Assembly (NCBI GenBank): GCA_030268105.1
Contig: BSDZ01000078.1
Coordinates: 558,001-622,000 of the forward strand
DNA length: 64,000 nt
Reading direction: 5' to 3'
DNA from: Volvox africanus
Lineage: Eukaryota > Chlorophyta > Chlorophyceae > Chlamydomonadales > Volvocaceae
Below, piece after piece: positions 22,330 to 34,800 of the stretch. Positions within the stretch are counted from its first letter, which is position 1, and every line of letters begins with the position of its first letter. Position numbers and translations under genes: made by a program. The notes below the pieces were generated by a model. That model had not been told where the DNA came from, ran no database searches, and was given only the letters and a program-made list of their open reading frames with translations.

Positions 22330-23605
22330 ATGTCGCATAATCAATATTCCCCATCTACGGGAGAGAGTGAACAGGCCAGTGTTGGAGCCCATAATGAAGG
22401 ACCGGAGATCCCACCGAATAATGATAATTTACATAATCCCCAGCCCGACGTTCCCCAGCCAAATGGTCCTTATCCAATTCAGGGCCCCACTGGGACGTCA
22501 GATCAAGCGGGGCCCCCCGAAACGGAGCCGGACCTGGCAATGGTATCGCTGCAACAACTTATGGATGAAGGCGGAGTCCCCGGTTTCGTCGTCCCCACAC
22601 CTCAATTTCATATTCCTCCCATCGCGGAACCCAAGACTATCGCAAGCGCTGCCCGCTCATATGTTCGCGATGCTAAAAGATACTTGAAGTTGGTAAAAGG
22701 TGGTGATCGCGACGAGGTGAAGTGTTTATTTATTGGGGCCACACGAAGCGGCGTTGCAAGGGAATGGTATGACCATTGGACCACTGTACAGGAGCACTTT
22801 ACGTTCGAAGAACTAATTAACGCGCTGCTTACTCGATTCGCTCCCGGAAATCAATCACAAGTGGCTGCCATGTACCGAGAACTACATGCAGGCACCTACC
22901 AAATGCGACCTGACGAGTCCGTGGAGGACTACCGGTTGCGGTTTGAAGGTCTGACGGCACCCATGATCGGTTTTTCAGAAGGAGACTACATTTATTGGTT
23001 CCAACGTGGTCTCCCTCTCCAGTTGGCCAGAGCGAGTATTACGGATCCGGCGCTGGAAAGGACAAGATTGTATACGTGATGGGTTCAGATCGTTCGCGAC
23101 GCCGAAGCTCGCCTCAGGACGGGACAAGAGCACCCGACAGCCTTAGCACCACTACCAGTGGACACGACGCAAGATACCTCCAATGAGACTGACCCAGCAC
23201 CTGAGACTACCGGCATCCCGCTACCACCTGCACCTATGTGTCGGGCTGGCGCCCCTTCGACCAGTCGCGTCCATATTTCTGGCAGCCGGGGATTAAGTCC
23301 ACGAGATTCGCAAGTAACTCGGAGTGTACGGAAGAGGAGAGACGCGCCACAGAATACCGTCGCATCACGTGGAGCTGCGTCGGAATCGAAGCGGTCGAGG
23401 ACAGAAAATCGATGGCTTGCTAAATGGATGCACCCAGACGGAGTTCGCACAGCGACGACAATTGGGAGTTTGTCTTCGGTGCACATCAAACCATCTTACA
23501 AGGAACTGCCCACTTCTACCTCCGTTAGCTGCGGAACTACACCCGATGGACGAAGCACAGGGCACGATTTCTGTTGATGTAGTCGGGTCACCCAGGTCGC
23601 ATTAA
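22330..23605 (+). pseudogene. gag: gag of element F, frameshifted
   Basis: From ATG 22330 the frame is open to TGA at 23077-23079 (about 250 codons). It has a Pro/Gln-rich N-terminus followed by the Retrotrans_gag region (REWYDHWTTVQEHFTFEEL and FRLRFEGLTAPM-like segments). The C-terminal part with its zinc knuckle (CLRCTSNHLTRNC, about 23474-23512) lies in another frame, 23324-23605, so at least one indel separates them. The knuckle has the same CX2CX3HX4C spacing as family 1. ATG 22330 is preferred over the upstream in-frame TTG. Confidence 0.85.
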
Positions 23606-26600
23606 TAAGGGACTGATACCCGACGAGGAGTTAGGCCTTATGTATTGACCACTACTACTCCTAATTGTACCCAGTGATGCTGGCATGAAGAAGACTCTCC
23701 ACTGCCGTTGATTAGATGATCAGATGGCTGGTAAATATGCGTCCTTAACGAATCCGTACCTGTGGAGCATCGTGGGTCGCAGGAGCGTAGCGGAGGTTCA
23801 CTACGTTTGACTCTACCAATGACGATGAAGTCATTTTGTTCCTTGAAATTTCGGACACCCGTGCGCTATAGGTGTCACTGACGACCTTATTGCTATTACG
23901 AAGAGCGATAAGCATTATGGGGTTGGCCCCATAGTCGTCTGAGCGTTCAGGTTACCCTCGCTAATGAGGGTAAGCATCCCATTGTGGGCAGAATCACTCG
24001 TCGTCGAAGGACCCTCTGTGTGTTAGGGCCCAATGAGTGCAACAAGGTCTCCCGGAGACAGCACTACATGGACATTGGGTGCCGCGACATAACGACAGTA
24101 CCGCGCGTGCATCGATATGGAGTCCAGCACAATTGGCCATTGTGCAAAAGGGAACCTATCGCCTAAGGTACCTTGTCTGTCGTACCAAGATGTCACACCA
24201 GAGGAGGGCGGAGTTGTGCGGAGCCTGTGGTTAATGTTGGTTAAGCGGCGTCCGTTTGCCGAAATAAAGAACCCAAGCTTGAGGGGTGTAAGGCAACCTT
24301 ATCAATGATAAGGAAAAACACCCATGAATTGCTTGTGAGGCCTTGGGTGCAATCAATAGCTACCACCGCACAGTCTCTTGCGAAAGATTCTGAGGTCGCA
24401 GCCCCCTATTGCCAAAATTATACTGATGCATTTGTCATCTTGGGGCTCCCACCTATGTTCCCTGCTGACTATACGATCCCTCTTGTGCCCGAGCACCCCG
24501 TATCACAACCTACGTACAGGCTAAGTCCGCTAAAGTTGAGCGGATGAAACGGCGAGTGAGGGATCTGCTCGCAAAGGGTATGATTCGGCCCAGCACGTCG
24601 CCATAGTCGGCTCCGATATTGTTTGTCGGTAAGAAGGATGGGACGCTGCGTATGTGCATTGATTATCAGGGCTTGAATGCGACCACGAATAAAAATTGCT
24701 ACCCTTTGCCGCGCGTTGATGACCTGATCGATAAGCTGAAAGGTTCAGCTTACTTTTCCTTGATTGACCTTCAACAAGAGTATAATCAGATACGCAGTGC
24801 TGCCTCTGATATTCCGAAAACCGCTTTCCGGACTCCCTTTGGTCACTTCGAGTACACGGTCTTGTCGTTTGGACTTACTAATGCGCCCGCCACATTTCAA
24901 GCAGTGATGGATCGCATGTTCAGACCGTATATCGACAGGTTCGTCGTTTGTTATTTGGATGATATTTTAATATATTCCAAAACGCGCGAGGAGAACCTGA
25001 AGCATCTCAAGCTCGTGCTTGAGGTGATGAAGCGGGAGCAATTGTTTGCTAAATGCGCCAAGTGTTTTTGGGCGCAGCCTCAGGTGGAGTATTTGGGCCA
25101 CATCGTGTTGGTCACTGGGGTCAGGATGGACCCACGGAAGGTAGCTGTGGTTTGCAAATGGCCTGCGCCTCAGAACCTCACCGAACTACGCCAGTTCTTG
25201 GGTTTGACCAACTACTTCCGTAAGTTTATCAAAACTACTCCATTATTGCGGCCCCGCTTACGAATTTGACGAAGAAAGGAGGTTTCGCTTCACTCGAAGC
25301 CTGGACACCCGCGTGTCAGCGGGCATTCGAAGAGCTCAAATGAATCGTCGCCAACGACGTTACCCTCTCTTTTCCTGATTACTCGTTGCCGTTCCGTGTT
25401 GAAGTTGTATCGGATGCTTCCTTGCATGGAAGCGGCGCTGTATTGTTGCAGGAAGGACGACCGATCGCCTTCGCGAGTAAGAAGTTCTCGGGTGCGGAGA
25501 CCCGATATACAACCGGAGAGCAGAAGCTGTTGGCAGCTCTGCATGCTTTGAAGGAATGGTGTTGTTACCTCGAGGGCCGCCCTTTATGCTGAAGACCGAT
25601 CATAAGCCGCTGACATTCTTGCAGAGTGTCCGTACGCTTAACCGATGACAAGCCCGGAGGATGGAGTATCTATCTCGTTTCGACTGCACAGGGGAGTATA
25701 CCGCCGGCAAAATTAATATTGCTGACGCCCTCAGTCGACATCCATCATTACACGCTGCAATCCTGGCAGCACCAGTCACTCGTTCGTGCAGTCAGGAGGT
25801 GCCGATAGCAGCGGACCTCGCGCAGCGACTCAAGATAGCGTATCAAGCCGATCCATGGTTTGCTTCACCAAGCAATGTGGAGCATTTGCACAAGCGCAAC
25901 GATTTATGGTTACACATGGATGGCTCGACAACACAAATCGTCGTGCCGAACGACGACGCTTTGTGCTACGATACTTTTGCACGGTTCCATGAGGACCCGT
26001 TGGCAGGACATCCTGGAAGTACGCGTTTGGCAGAGCTTGTACGACGCTCATTCTGGTGGCCGCACGTGGTGAAGGATGCGGAAAACTTCGTGCAAAGGTG
26101 CAGTCTCTGTCAGCGCAATAAAGCACTATCCTGTAAGGGCCAGGGTTTACTACAACCTTTACCTATACCAGATGCCCCTTGGGAAAGTGTTTCTATGGAC
26201 TTCGTAGTCGCGCTAGATCGTTTGACCAAGATGGTCCACTTAGCCCCCTGCACCTCGTCTTGCACCGCTGAGCAAACGGCACGATTATTTTTTGATAATG
26301 TGGTACGATTGCATGGCGTTCCTAAAAATGTGATATCCGATCGCGGCGGTCAATTCACGTCTAAGTTTTGGGAAGCGCTATGCAAGCTCGTCGGTATGCG
26401 CGTTCATTTGAGCACAGCATATCATCCACAATCCGATGGGCAAACCGAACGCACAAATCACACGTTGGGCAACATGTTGAGGAATTTTGCGGGACGCACA
26501 CCCTCTGTTTGGGATACGTTTCTGACTTCGGCAGAATTCGCGCTTAACAACGCTGTTAACCGCTCTACAGGTCAAAGCCCCTTCTTTCTGAATTATGGAT

Positions 26601-27247
26601 TTCATCCTGCGCTACCCGTGTGGCGAGAATTGGAGATAAATATCCCTGCGGCTAAAACCTTTGCCAAGTCGTTCCTATTCCGCATGACAGACGTGAAGGC
26701 ATGCCTGGACGCGGCACAACAACGGACGACGGACTATTATAATAAATCTAAACGGGACGTAACATTTTCGGTGGGACAAATGGTATTACTGAGCACTAAG
26801 AACTTGCGTTCGCTCGCCGACGGTTCCCGTAAATTGTTACCTCGTTGGATCGGTCCATATCCCGTTGTTCGCATGGTAGGGAATGTAGCCGTAGAGCTAT
26901 CCCTACCTTCTGACATGAATATCTATCCCACATTTCATATTTCTTTAATTCGCCCTTATCGCGGCACAGCACCCGTTACGAACGACACTGATGCCCCTGC
27001 AGTAATGGACCCCTGTCCCGAGACCTGGATCGCAGACAAGCAAAAGGTGTATGATGTGGAACGCATACTGGATTATCGGGTTCGTCGCATTGGTCGACAA
27101 CGACGAAAGCGGAAGGTGCATGAATATCTGGTCAAGTGGACTGGCTATTCTAGCAAGCATAATTCGTGGGAGTCGATGTGTAACTTCTCGCTGGAAATGA
27201 AGCCCCTGTTGGAGGAAGCTTGTCTACGCGCCACGCAAACCCAATGA
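23606..27247 (+). pseudogene. pol: pol of element F, broken
   Basis: The region before and through protease (23606-24300) is degraded, with only short matches such as GKHPIVG. RT is mainly open at 24619-25269 and includes [16 protein letters not shown] small indel near 25235 shifts the frame at the KFI segment, and TGA at 25340 and a further break near 25590 interrupt RNase H. From 25661 to 27247 a 528-codon frame covers the RNase H end, integrase, GPY and chromodomain. Integrase has lost about 14-16 codons just after the first catalytic Asp (near 26213), joining VVAL directly to DRLTKM. It ends at TGA 27247 with the same C-terminus as family 1. Confidence 0.87.
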
Positions 27248-27269
27248 TCCTTGCAGTCGATGCTGTTCG

Positions 27270-27306
27270 ATGCAGCGAGGACGCTGCATACGGGAGGGGG
27301 GATAGT
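27270..27306 (+). promoter_or_regulatory. Hairpin and polypurine tract of F
   Basis: ATGCAGCG (27270-27277), loop AGGA, CGCTGCAT (27282-27289), followed by the GGGAGGGGGGATAG tract that primes plus-strand synthesis, then the 3' LTR at 27307. The same arrangement occurs in E. Confidence 0.8.
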
Positions 27307-28137
27307 TGTTGTACGCGGGTTCAATCACCGTTTACATTTATGAAGGCCGCAATGCATTCAGATATCATGAAGCATAATAAAATCATATTAGCATGATATA
27401 CTCGAGTATATCTAGCTAATCAGGCATGTCGCATCATCATTCACGACATCGCGCTGTCAGTCAACATGTTTGACTCGAGGCTGATAATTAATACACGATC
27501 TATCCATTGGCATATTATATCACGTAATAATACTTTGAATAGTATTACCTCATCTGTGTCATAAACCATACGCGTATGCAAGAATGCGACGATCGCGATG
27601 GTTGGGTCGGCAACCGAATATCGATATTCGGACCTTTGCATATTGCATGCGCTGCATCCAATAATATCACGAATGACACGATATTTAGAGCAGTATTACC
27701 AAGGTACTCACACTTGAGATCGTAATCCAAGTGTGAGTACCTTGGATCTCACCTTGGATCCACATCGGTATCACGACGTGATAGGTGCGAGGACGGCCGC
27801 CTAGAGACCAAAGTCGGCGCGACACTAACTTTGGACCAAGTATTCGAGTACTTAACTCTATCCGATACGCATACGTACGATATAATCATTTATATTCGGC
27901 CTGAGCTATTCTAGCATTCCATCTGCAGCCAAGTGATGAACATTGCCCATGGGGTCTAACGGCAGACTGTAATTCTGTAACTGAAGAACATTGTAAGTTG
28001 AATCTTTCCTTGCTATTGAGTCTTCCGCTGTCTACTATTCGCATTGGCTTGCCTTGCTGTTTGTAAGCTTGGTATGCATGCAGCTAACACCTAGACGTGC
28101 AGAGCTAATACATGATTGAAGAAGGAAGGATACAACA
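27307..28137 (+). repeat. 3' LTR of element F
   Basis: 831 bp, 19 bp longer than its 5' partner. The extra length is an inverted duplication: an 18-base arm at 27699-27716 is repeated in reverse complement at 27728-27745 across an 11-base spacer, replacing the ordinary sequence there. Confidence 0.95.
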
Positions 28138-29742
28138 GTAAGTTCCTTGGCTTGACCAATTATTTCCGAAAGTTCATTGAAAAATACTCCATCATTGCGT
28201 CCCCGCTTACTAACTTAACTCGCAAAGGCGTTTTCGTTTCGCTCGAGTCGTGGACGTCGCAATGCCAGTGGGCATTCGAAGAGCTCAAGCAAACCGTTGC
28301 CGAAGATGTCACCCTAGCATTCCCTGACTACTCGTTGCCGTTCCGTGTAGAGGTGGTGTCTGATGCCTCAGTGTTCAGAAGCGGCGCTGTATTGTTACAG
28401 GAAGGACGACCGATCACCTTCACGAGTAAAACGTTTTCTGGTGCAGAGATTCGCTATACCACCGGGGAACAGGAGCTTCTGGCAGTGCTGCATGCTTTAA
28501 AGGAATGGCGCTGTTACCTCGAGGGACGCCTGTTTACTTTAAAGACTGACCACAAGCCCCTAACGTTTTTGCGCAATAAGGCTTTGTCCAGTAAGGGGTG
28601 TGGGTTGTTGCAACCGTTGCCTGTCCCGGATGCGCCTTGGGAAAGTGTTTCCATGGACTTCGTAGTCGTGCTGCCCAATACTGAGGGGGGATATGATACG
28701 GTGTTTGTGATGGTCGATTGTCTGACTAAGATGGTCCACCTAGCACCATGCACATCGTCCTGCACGGCTGAACAAACGGCATGTTTGTTTTTCGACAATG
28801 TGGTTCGGTTACACGGTATTCCCAAAAACGTGATCTCTGACCGCGGTGGCCAGTTCACGTCTAAGTTTTGGGAAGCGCTCTGCAAGCTAGTTGGCATGCG
28901 TGTCAACCTGAGCACAGCGTACCACCCGCAAACTGATGGGCAAACCGAACGCACAAACCGCACGTTGGGTGATATGTTGCGCAATTATGCTGGTCGCACA
29001 CCCCTCGTTTGGGATACCTATTTGACTGCGGCAGAATTCGCGCTTAACAACACTGTTAACCGCTCTACAGGCAAAAGTCCGTTCTTTCTCAACTACGGGT
29101 TTCATCCCGCGCTACCTGTGTGGCGTGAGTTGGAAGTGAACGTGCCTGCTGCTAAGCTCTTTGCCAAATCTTTTATGTCCCGTATAACAGACGCAAAGGC
29201 GTGTTTGGAGGCGGCACAGCAATGAACGACGGAGTACTACAACAAATCCAAGCAGGATGTGACGTTTTCGGAAGGGCAACTTGTGTTGCTAAGCACCAAG
29301 AACTTGCGTACCTTGGCTGATGGATCCCGAAAACGTTTACCCCGTTGGATTGGTCCATATCCTGTCGTGCGCATGGTCAGGAATGTGGCTGTTGAACTCA
29401 CATTGCCTGCTGATATGACCATTCACCCCACGTTTCACGTATCGCTTGTCCGTCCTTATCGTGGTACGGAACCCGTCTCTGAGCCTGCTAACGCCCCCGC
29501 AGCGATCGAGCCAGTTCCCGAGACCTGGATCGCTGGTAAACAGAAGTTTTACGATGTGGATGTTAGATTATGGCGCGCGTCGTGTGGGCAGACACCGACG
29601 TAAGCGGACAGTACACGACTACTTGGTCAAGTGGACAGGGTATACCAGTGAGCACAACTCGTGGGAACCGGCACGCAACTTCTCGCAGGACATGAAGCCT
29701 CTGCTTGAAGAAGCCCGCAAACGTGCCACACAAGCCAAATGA
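28138..29742 (+). pseudogene. pol: pol of element D, right part: RT end, RNase H, integrase, chromodomain
   Basis: It resumes at [17 protein letters not shown] after F and is open to TGA at 29223-29225. Near 28570 the RNase H segment HKPLTFL passes directly to NKALSS of integrase. Compared with E this is an in-frame loss of about 492 bp that removes the last part of RNase H and the HHCC finger of integrase. The TGA replaces an Arg codon conserved in E and A. The integrase C-terminus and GPY segment follow at 29259-29603. A five-base deletion at the start of the chromodomain (about 29562) shifts the frame, and the chromodomain continues at 29446-29742. Confidence 0.9.
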
Positions 29743-29801
29743 CCCCTGCAGTCGATGCTGTATGAAGCAGCGAGGACGCTGCATACGCGAGGGGGGATAA
29801 T

Positions 29802-30634
29802 TGTTGTGCTACGGTTCGTTTCCCACCAATGCGTAGGTCGATGCGACGCTACGAGGCGAAGTGCTGACTTGATGAACGCATGAATGACTTATGCATATGA
29901 ATGAACTTGCATCACATAAATGTATTTGCATATATTTATATACGTTTTGGCATGTTATCATTATACATCGTGACATTGCATCATGGCTGACCCGCCTAGC
30001 ATGCATGAGATCCTGAACGATCGAGAAGTGCATTTTGCTCGTGCTATGAAACGATAAGTAATATTATTTGATATAATATTACTTCATTACAGCACACGTT
30101 GAGAGCACCGCACTCATCGCGATGCATGTCTTGCAACCGAATATCGTTATTCGGACCCATGCATCATGCGAATGCCGGAAAGGCTTATCGGTTGTTATTC
30201 ATGAACATCGCCTCTACGCAGTAGGGTTGTCACACTTAGGATCGGCCTCCTAGTGTAAATTGTACGGTGTAATGATGCTGCGAGTATAACAGATGCGAGG
30301 ACGGCTAAGTAAAGGAGAGATTCCAATTCCAGAGAACACTCGTGTGTTCAACACCCTTCTTGCTAATAGCTATCCTACTTAGCCCGAGCTAAGCCTGAAC
30401 TTCGCTTATCACCGCCGTGTGATGACTGCTTGCTTCCAGCGCTGACGGCGATTACATCCATTGCATCGCTTCGGTCTGTAAGATTGTAAGTTATATCTCT
30501 TCTTGCCTTGAAGTCTTCCGCTGTCTCTGTTTGCTCTCGTGTGCCTTGCTGTACTTGCAAGTGCTCGCGCATCGGTATCCCAAGTCCCCAGACGCGCAGA
30601 TACTTATGAGCAAACTTGAAGAAGAGGTACAACA
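29802..30634 (+). repeat. 3' LTR of element D
   Basis: 833 bp, preceded by a GAGGGGGGATAAT polypurine tract and followed by the target duplication CAACC. It shares the length of the 5' LTR but has numerous substitutions relative to it. Confidence 0.95.
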
Positions 30635-30639
30635 CAACC

Positions 30640-31831
30640 CGAATTTGTTGCGGTTACTAGAGCTACGGGTAGAGGTCTTGAGACTGTTGGCACGCAAGCT
30701 ACTCAAGAACCCCTTGTTCTTCAGACCCCTGCCCATCTGATTGTGCCGCATTCAGCAGTCAATACTTATATGGAGAACACTGCTGATCCACAGGGTCTTC
30801 CGTCACCTCAAATGCAAGGTCACGCCGGTATACCCAAGGTGATGAGACTGATGATTCCTGTACCTTGGCTTAAAATCTCGCTTCATGAAAATCCTAAGAC
30901 ACCAGGCAGTAGCATAGCTGATTCAACTCGCGCGTATGTATGCAATGGTAAGAAGTATCTCCAGGCTGTGCATGGTGGTATGCATGATGATATCAGATGC
31001 CTCTTCCTTGGCAACACCCTTGAGGGCGCAGTGAAAGACTGGTACGACGAATGGACCACCGCCCGGACTGACTTCACGTTCGACGAGTTGACTTCTGCTT
31101 TGCTCGCACGGTTTGCTACTGAGGTGCACGCACGTGATGTTGAGGCTCGCAAGTTGTTGGTGGCCGGCACATATTACATGCGTAGGGGTGAAAATGTACC
31201 TGCGTACCAGTCACGCTTCGAAGCACTAGTGACGCCCATTGCTAACCTCACTGAGGATGATCATGTCTTTTGGTTCCAGCGAGGCCTACCGAAACTTTTG
31301 GCAAAATGGTGCGCTACTGACGTGTCTGGGGAGCCGTTCATGTCGTACGACGCTTTGGTAAAATTTGCTAGGGGTACAGAGGTGCGACTCCTTGCCGGTG
31401 AGGATGATATCAAACCTATCCCTCGTGCAAATGCTGTGCAAGCGCAGGATCCGCTTGGGGAAGCTGTGGCTTTGGATAAGGAACTTGGAGCTACTCGCCC
31501 CCCGCCTACTGTCACGGCACGACGCAAGGACAGACAGCGTAGGACGCGCGGGGGCGCTAGCTCAGGTGTCCATGGATCAGGGAAAGCAGGTCCGAGCTCG
31601 GACCCAGCCAAGAGCCGGAAGCGTGAGGGCGCGCCGTCGACGGCAGCCGCACAGCGCTCCAACCCCAATTCGAAGCGGACTCGCACGGATGATCCATTTA
31701 TGCAAAAATGGAACTGCAACAAATCCGACTTCGAACATCGGAAGACGGCCAATGTTTGCCTACGGTGTGCGGAGAGCCATTCTACTAAGGATTGCCCGTT
31801 GCTGCCGCCGTTGGTCCCTAAGCCGAAATAG
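30640..31831 (+). pseudogene. gag: gag of element H, main part
   Basis: This continues the gag begun at 18948 on the far side of D. It is open from 30640 to TAG at 31829-31831. It holds the Retrotrans_gag region (KDWYDEWTTARTDFTFDEL), the basic linker and the CX2CX3HX4C knuckle CLRCAESHSTKDC. The TAG is followed in the same frame by an open stretch into pol, as in E. The frameshift near its original start and the D insertion make it non-functional. Confidence 0.9.
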
Positions 31832-34800
31832 GGGTTTGCCCGGGTTCCTGCGGAGGGGGCTCCACCCGGGATTGCTGAACTAACACGTGGTCGGTGGTCA
31901 TCCTTACGGCCAGCCATGAGGGCATTGCTGCCTTGTGTACTTGGACACATCGAGCGAGTCATTGCGCGACGCATCACGCTTGACGGACGCACGGGACTTC
32001 TCTGCTTTGATCCGCTGTGTAATCTGTTTACACCACGCCGTCCCCTGTCGTCTATCGACCTGTCAAACCACATTGTATTGTTCATCCCCTCGTATACGGG
32101 AGATGTCGGAACAGTTGGCCGTGTACAGGAGATGTAGGCGTCAATATCCGGGCACCGCCGCATGTGTATTGCTCCCTGCTTTCTGTCAGCGCAAGGCAGA
32201 GGCATCGTTAAAGGGTATGTGGTGTGTCCACCGGTTCGAGCCGGGCACCGTTTTGTTTAACGGTGTGGATCGGGAGGGTATGCTGGCTCCGTGGCCAGGA
32301 ACATCCTACACAGTTGACGTTTGGTACGAAGCTCCTGATGAGGGTTCCGTAAGTTCAGAACCCGCCCTAAGTGCACTGACGTTATCTGCTGGGCAGTCGC
32401 TCGTAGATAACCATGTCCCAGTGATTCAGATCGGTTTAAATGGCCGCACCCTGAAAGCACTCGTTGCCACCAGTGCCAGCGACGACTTCATCTCTGTCGC
32501 AGAGGTGAATGCGCTGGGGTTGACCCCAGAGTCGTCTGATTGTCCACAGGTTACCCTTGCTGACGGGGGTAAGCATCCCATCGTGGGCAGGATCACCCTT
32601 AGCCTATCGTTAGGCCCTTTGCGTGTTGTGACCCGGCCGTACGTGCTGCAGGGCTTGGCAGAGACTGCACCGTACATAATGGGGTCTGCGACATTACGAC
32701 AGTACCGCGCGGGCATCGACATGGAGACCGCAACCCTGCATCTGTGCAAGGGTACTCTGTCGATTAAGGTACCTTTCCTGTCGTCTGAGAATGTCACACC
32801 AGAGGGGGGCAAAGCTGAGGCGGTGCCTATGGTTAATTTCTCTGTGACCGCAAAACCGCAGAACCGGAGCTAGTCGGGCGTAAGGAAGCTGTCTGTTTGT
32901 TATGGAAAGTTGCCCATGGACTGCTTTTGAGGCCACGGGTGGGCTGCAGTGTCACCACCGCGCAGACTTCTGTCGATCCTGAGGTTGAGGTCCTACTGTC
33001 ACAGTATGAGGACGTCTTCAAAGATATCCCTGGGCTGCCACCTATGCGTCCTGTTGATCACACAATCCCTCTCATGCCTGGAGTGCAGCCTGTGGCCCGG
33101 CCAATGTACAGGTTGAGTCGATTGGAGCTGGATGAGGTGAAGCGCCAGGTGACGGATTTGCTTGCAAAGGGTATGATACGCCCCAGCACATCCCCGTATT
33201 CTGCGCCGATTTTGTTTGTCGGTAAGAAGGATGGGACCTTGCGCATGTGCATTGATTATCGGGGGTTGAATGCGAGCACTGTGAAGAATTGCTACCCTTT
33301 GCCACGTGTTGACGACCTGTTGGATAAGCTGAAGGGCTCGGCTTATTTTTCCTCGATTGACTTGCAACAGGGTTGTAATCAGATCCGCATTGCTGCCTCT
33401 GATATCCCGAAAACCGCTTTTCGGACTCCCTTTGGTCACTTGGAGTATACGGTCCTATCGTTTGGGTTGACCAACGCCCCTGCGACGTTTCAGGCGGTTA
33501 TGGATCGCATGTTTAGGCCTTTTATCGGCAGGTTCGTTGTTTGCTACCTGGATGACATTTTGGTTTATTCTAAGACGCGCGAGGAGCACTTGGAGCATCT
33601 TCGGCTCGTGCTCGATGTGATGAGGCGGGAGCAACGGTTTGCTAAACGCGCCAAATGCTTTTGGGCGCAGCCTCAGGTGGAGTATTTGGGCCATATTGTG
33701 TCGGCCACCGGTGTGAAGATGGACCCGCAGAAGGTAGCCGTGGTTCACGATTGGCCTGTGCCTCAGAACCTCACGGAGCTACGTAAGTTCCTTGGCTTGA
33801 CCAATTATTTCCGTAAGTTCATTGAAAATTACTCCATCCTTGCGGCCCCGCTTACTAACTTAACTCACAAAGGCGTTTTCGTTTCGCTTGAGTCGTGGAC
33901 GTTGCAATGCCAGCGGGCATTCGAAGAGCTCAAGCGAACCGTTGCCGAAGATGTCACCCTCGCATTCCCTGACTACTCGTTGCCGTTTCGTGTGGAGGTT
34001 GTGTCGGATGCCTCAGTGTTTAGAAGCGGCGCTGTATTGCTGCAGGAAGGTCGACCGATCGCCTTCACGAGTAAGAAGTTTTCTGGTGCAGAGATTCGCT
34101 ACACCACCGGAGAACAGGAGCTTCTTGCAGTGCTGCATGCTTTAAAGGAATGGCGCTGTTACCTTGAAGTTCGCCCATTTACTTTTAAGACTGACCACAA
34201 GCCCCTAACGTTTTTGCAAAGCATTCCGACGTTGAACCGCAGGCAGGCTAGGTGGATGGAATACCTAGCTAGGTTCGACTGCACCTGGGAGTACATTGCC
34301 GGTAAACTAAATATTGCCGATGCTCTCAGTCAACATCCGTCGCTACACGCTGCAATTTTGGCAGCGCCCGTCTTGCGACCGCGTAACTAGGAGGTTCCGA
34401 TCGTGATGGACCTCGCGGAGCGGTTGAAGGTTGCCTACAATGCAGATGCCTGGTACTCGGAGCCGGCTAATGTGGAATACCTTTGCAAGCAGAATGGCCT
34501 TTGGCTACGGACGGAGGGTGCAGCTACGCAAATTGTCGTTCCGAACGACGACGCGCTACGCTATGATATCCTTGCGCGGTTCCACGAGGACCCGTTGGCA
34601 GGACACCCTGGTAGCAAGCGGTTGGTCGAGTTGGTGCAACGTTCATTCTGGTGGCCTCGCCTGGCCAAGGATGCGGCGAACTTCGTGCAGACGTGCAGTC
34701 TGTGCCAGCACAATAAGGCTTTGTCCGGTAAGGGTCATGGGTTGTTGCAACCGTTGCCTGTCCGGGATGCGCCTTGGGAAAGTGTTTCCATGGACTTCGT

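Larger units (their letters stand above)
21080..28137 (+). mobile_element. Element F: full-length family 2 chromovirus nested in pol of D
   Basis: F is 7058 bp with 5' LTR 21080-21891 (812 bp), primer-binding site, gag, pol, polypurine tract and 3' LTR 27307-28137 (831 bp). It is flanked by GTAAG at 21075-21079 and 28138-28142, a perfect target duplication. Removing F and one GTAAG restores the continuous pol sequence of D. Gag and pol are broken by frameshifts, stops and a small deletion. It is the only family 2 copy here with both LTRs and gives that family's structure. Confidence 0.95.
18999..30634 (+). mobile_element. Element D: deleted family 1 element inserted in gag of H, carrying F
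   Basis: D has two 833-bp LTRs (18999-19831 and 29802-30634) and is flanked by CAACC at 18994-18998 and 30635-30639, a perfect 5-bp target duplication lying inside gag of H. The 5' LTR passes directly into protease codons (CAGGTTACCC), so the primer-binding site, leader, gag and start of protease are gone. The interior is split at 21079/28138 by F. The LTRs differ at many positions, clearly more than those of E, so the insertion is older. Without F, D would be about 4.6 kb. Lacking gag and a primer-binding site, it can no longer move. Confidence 0.93.
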
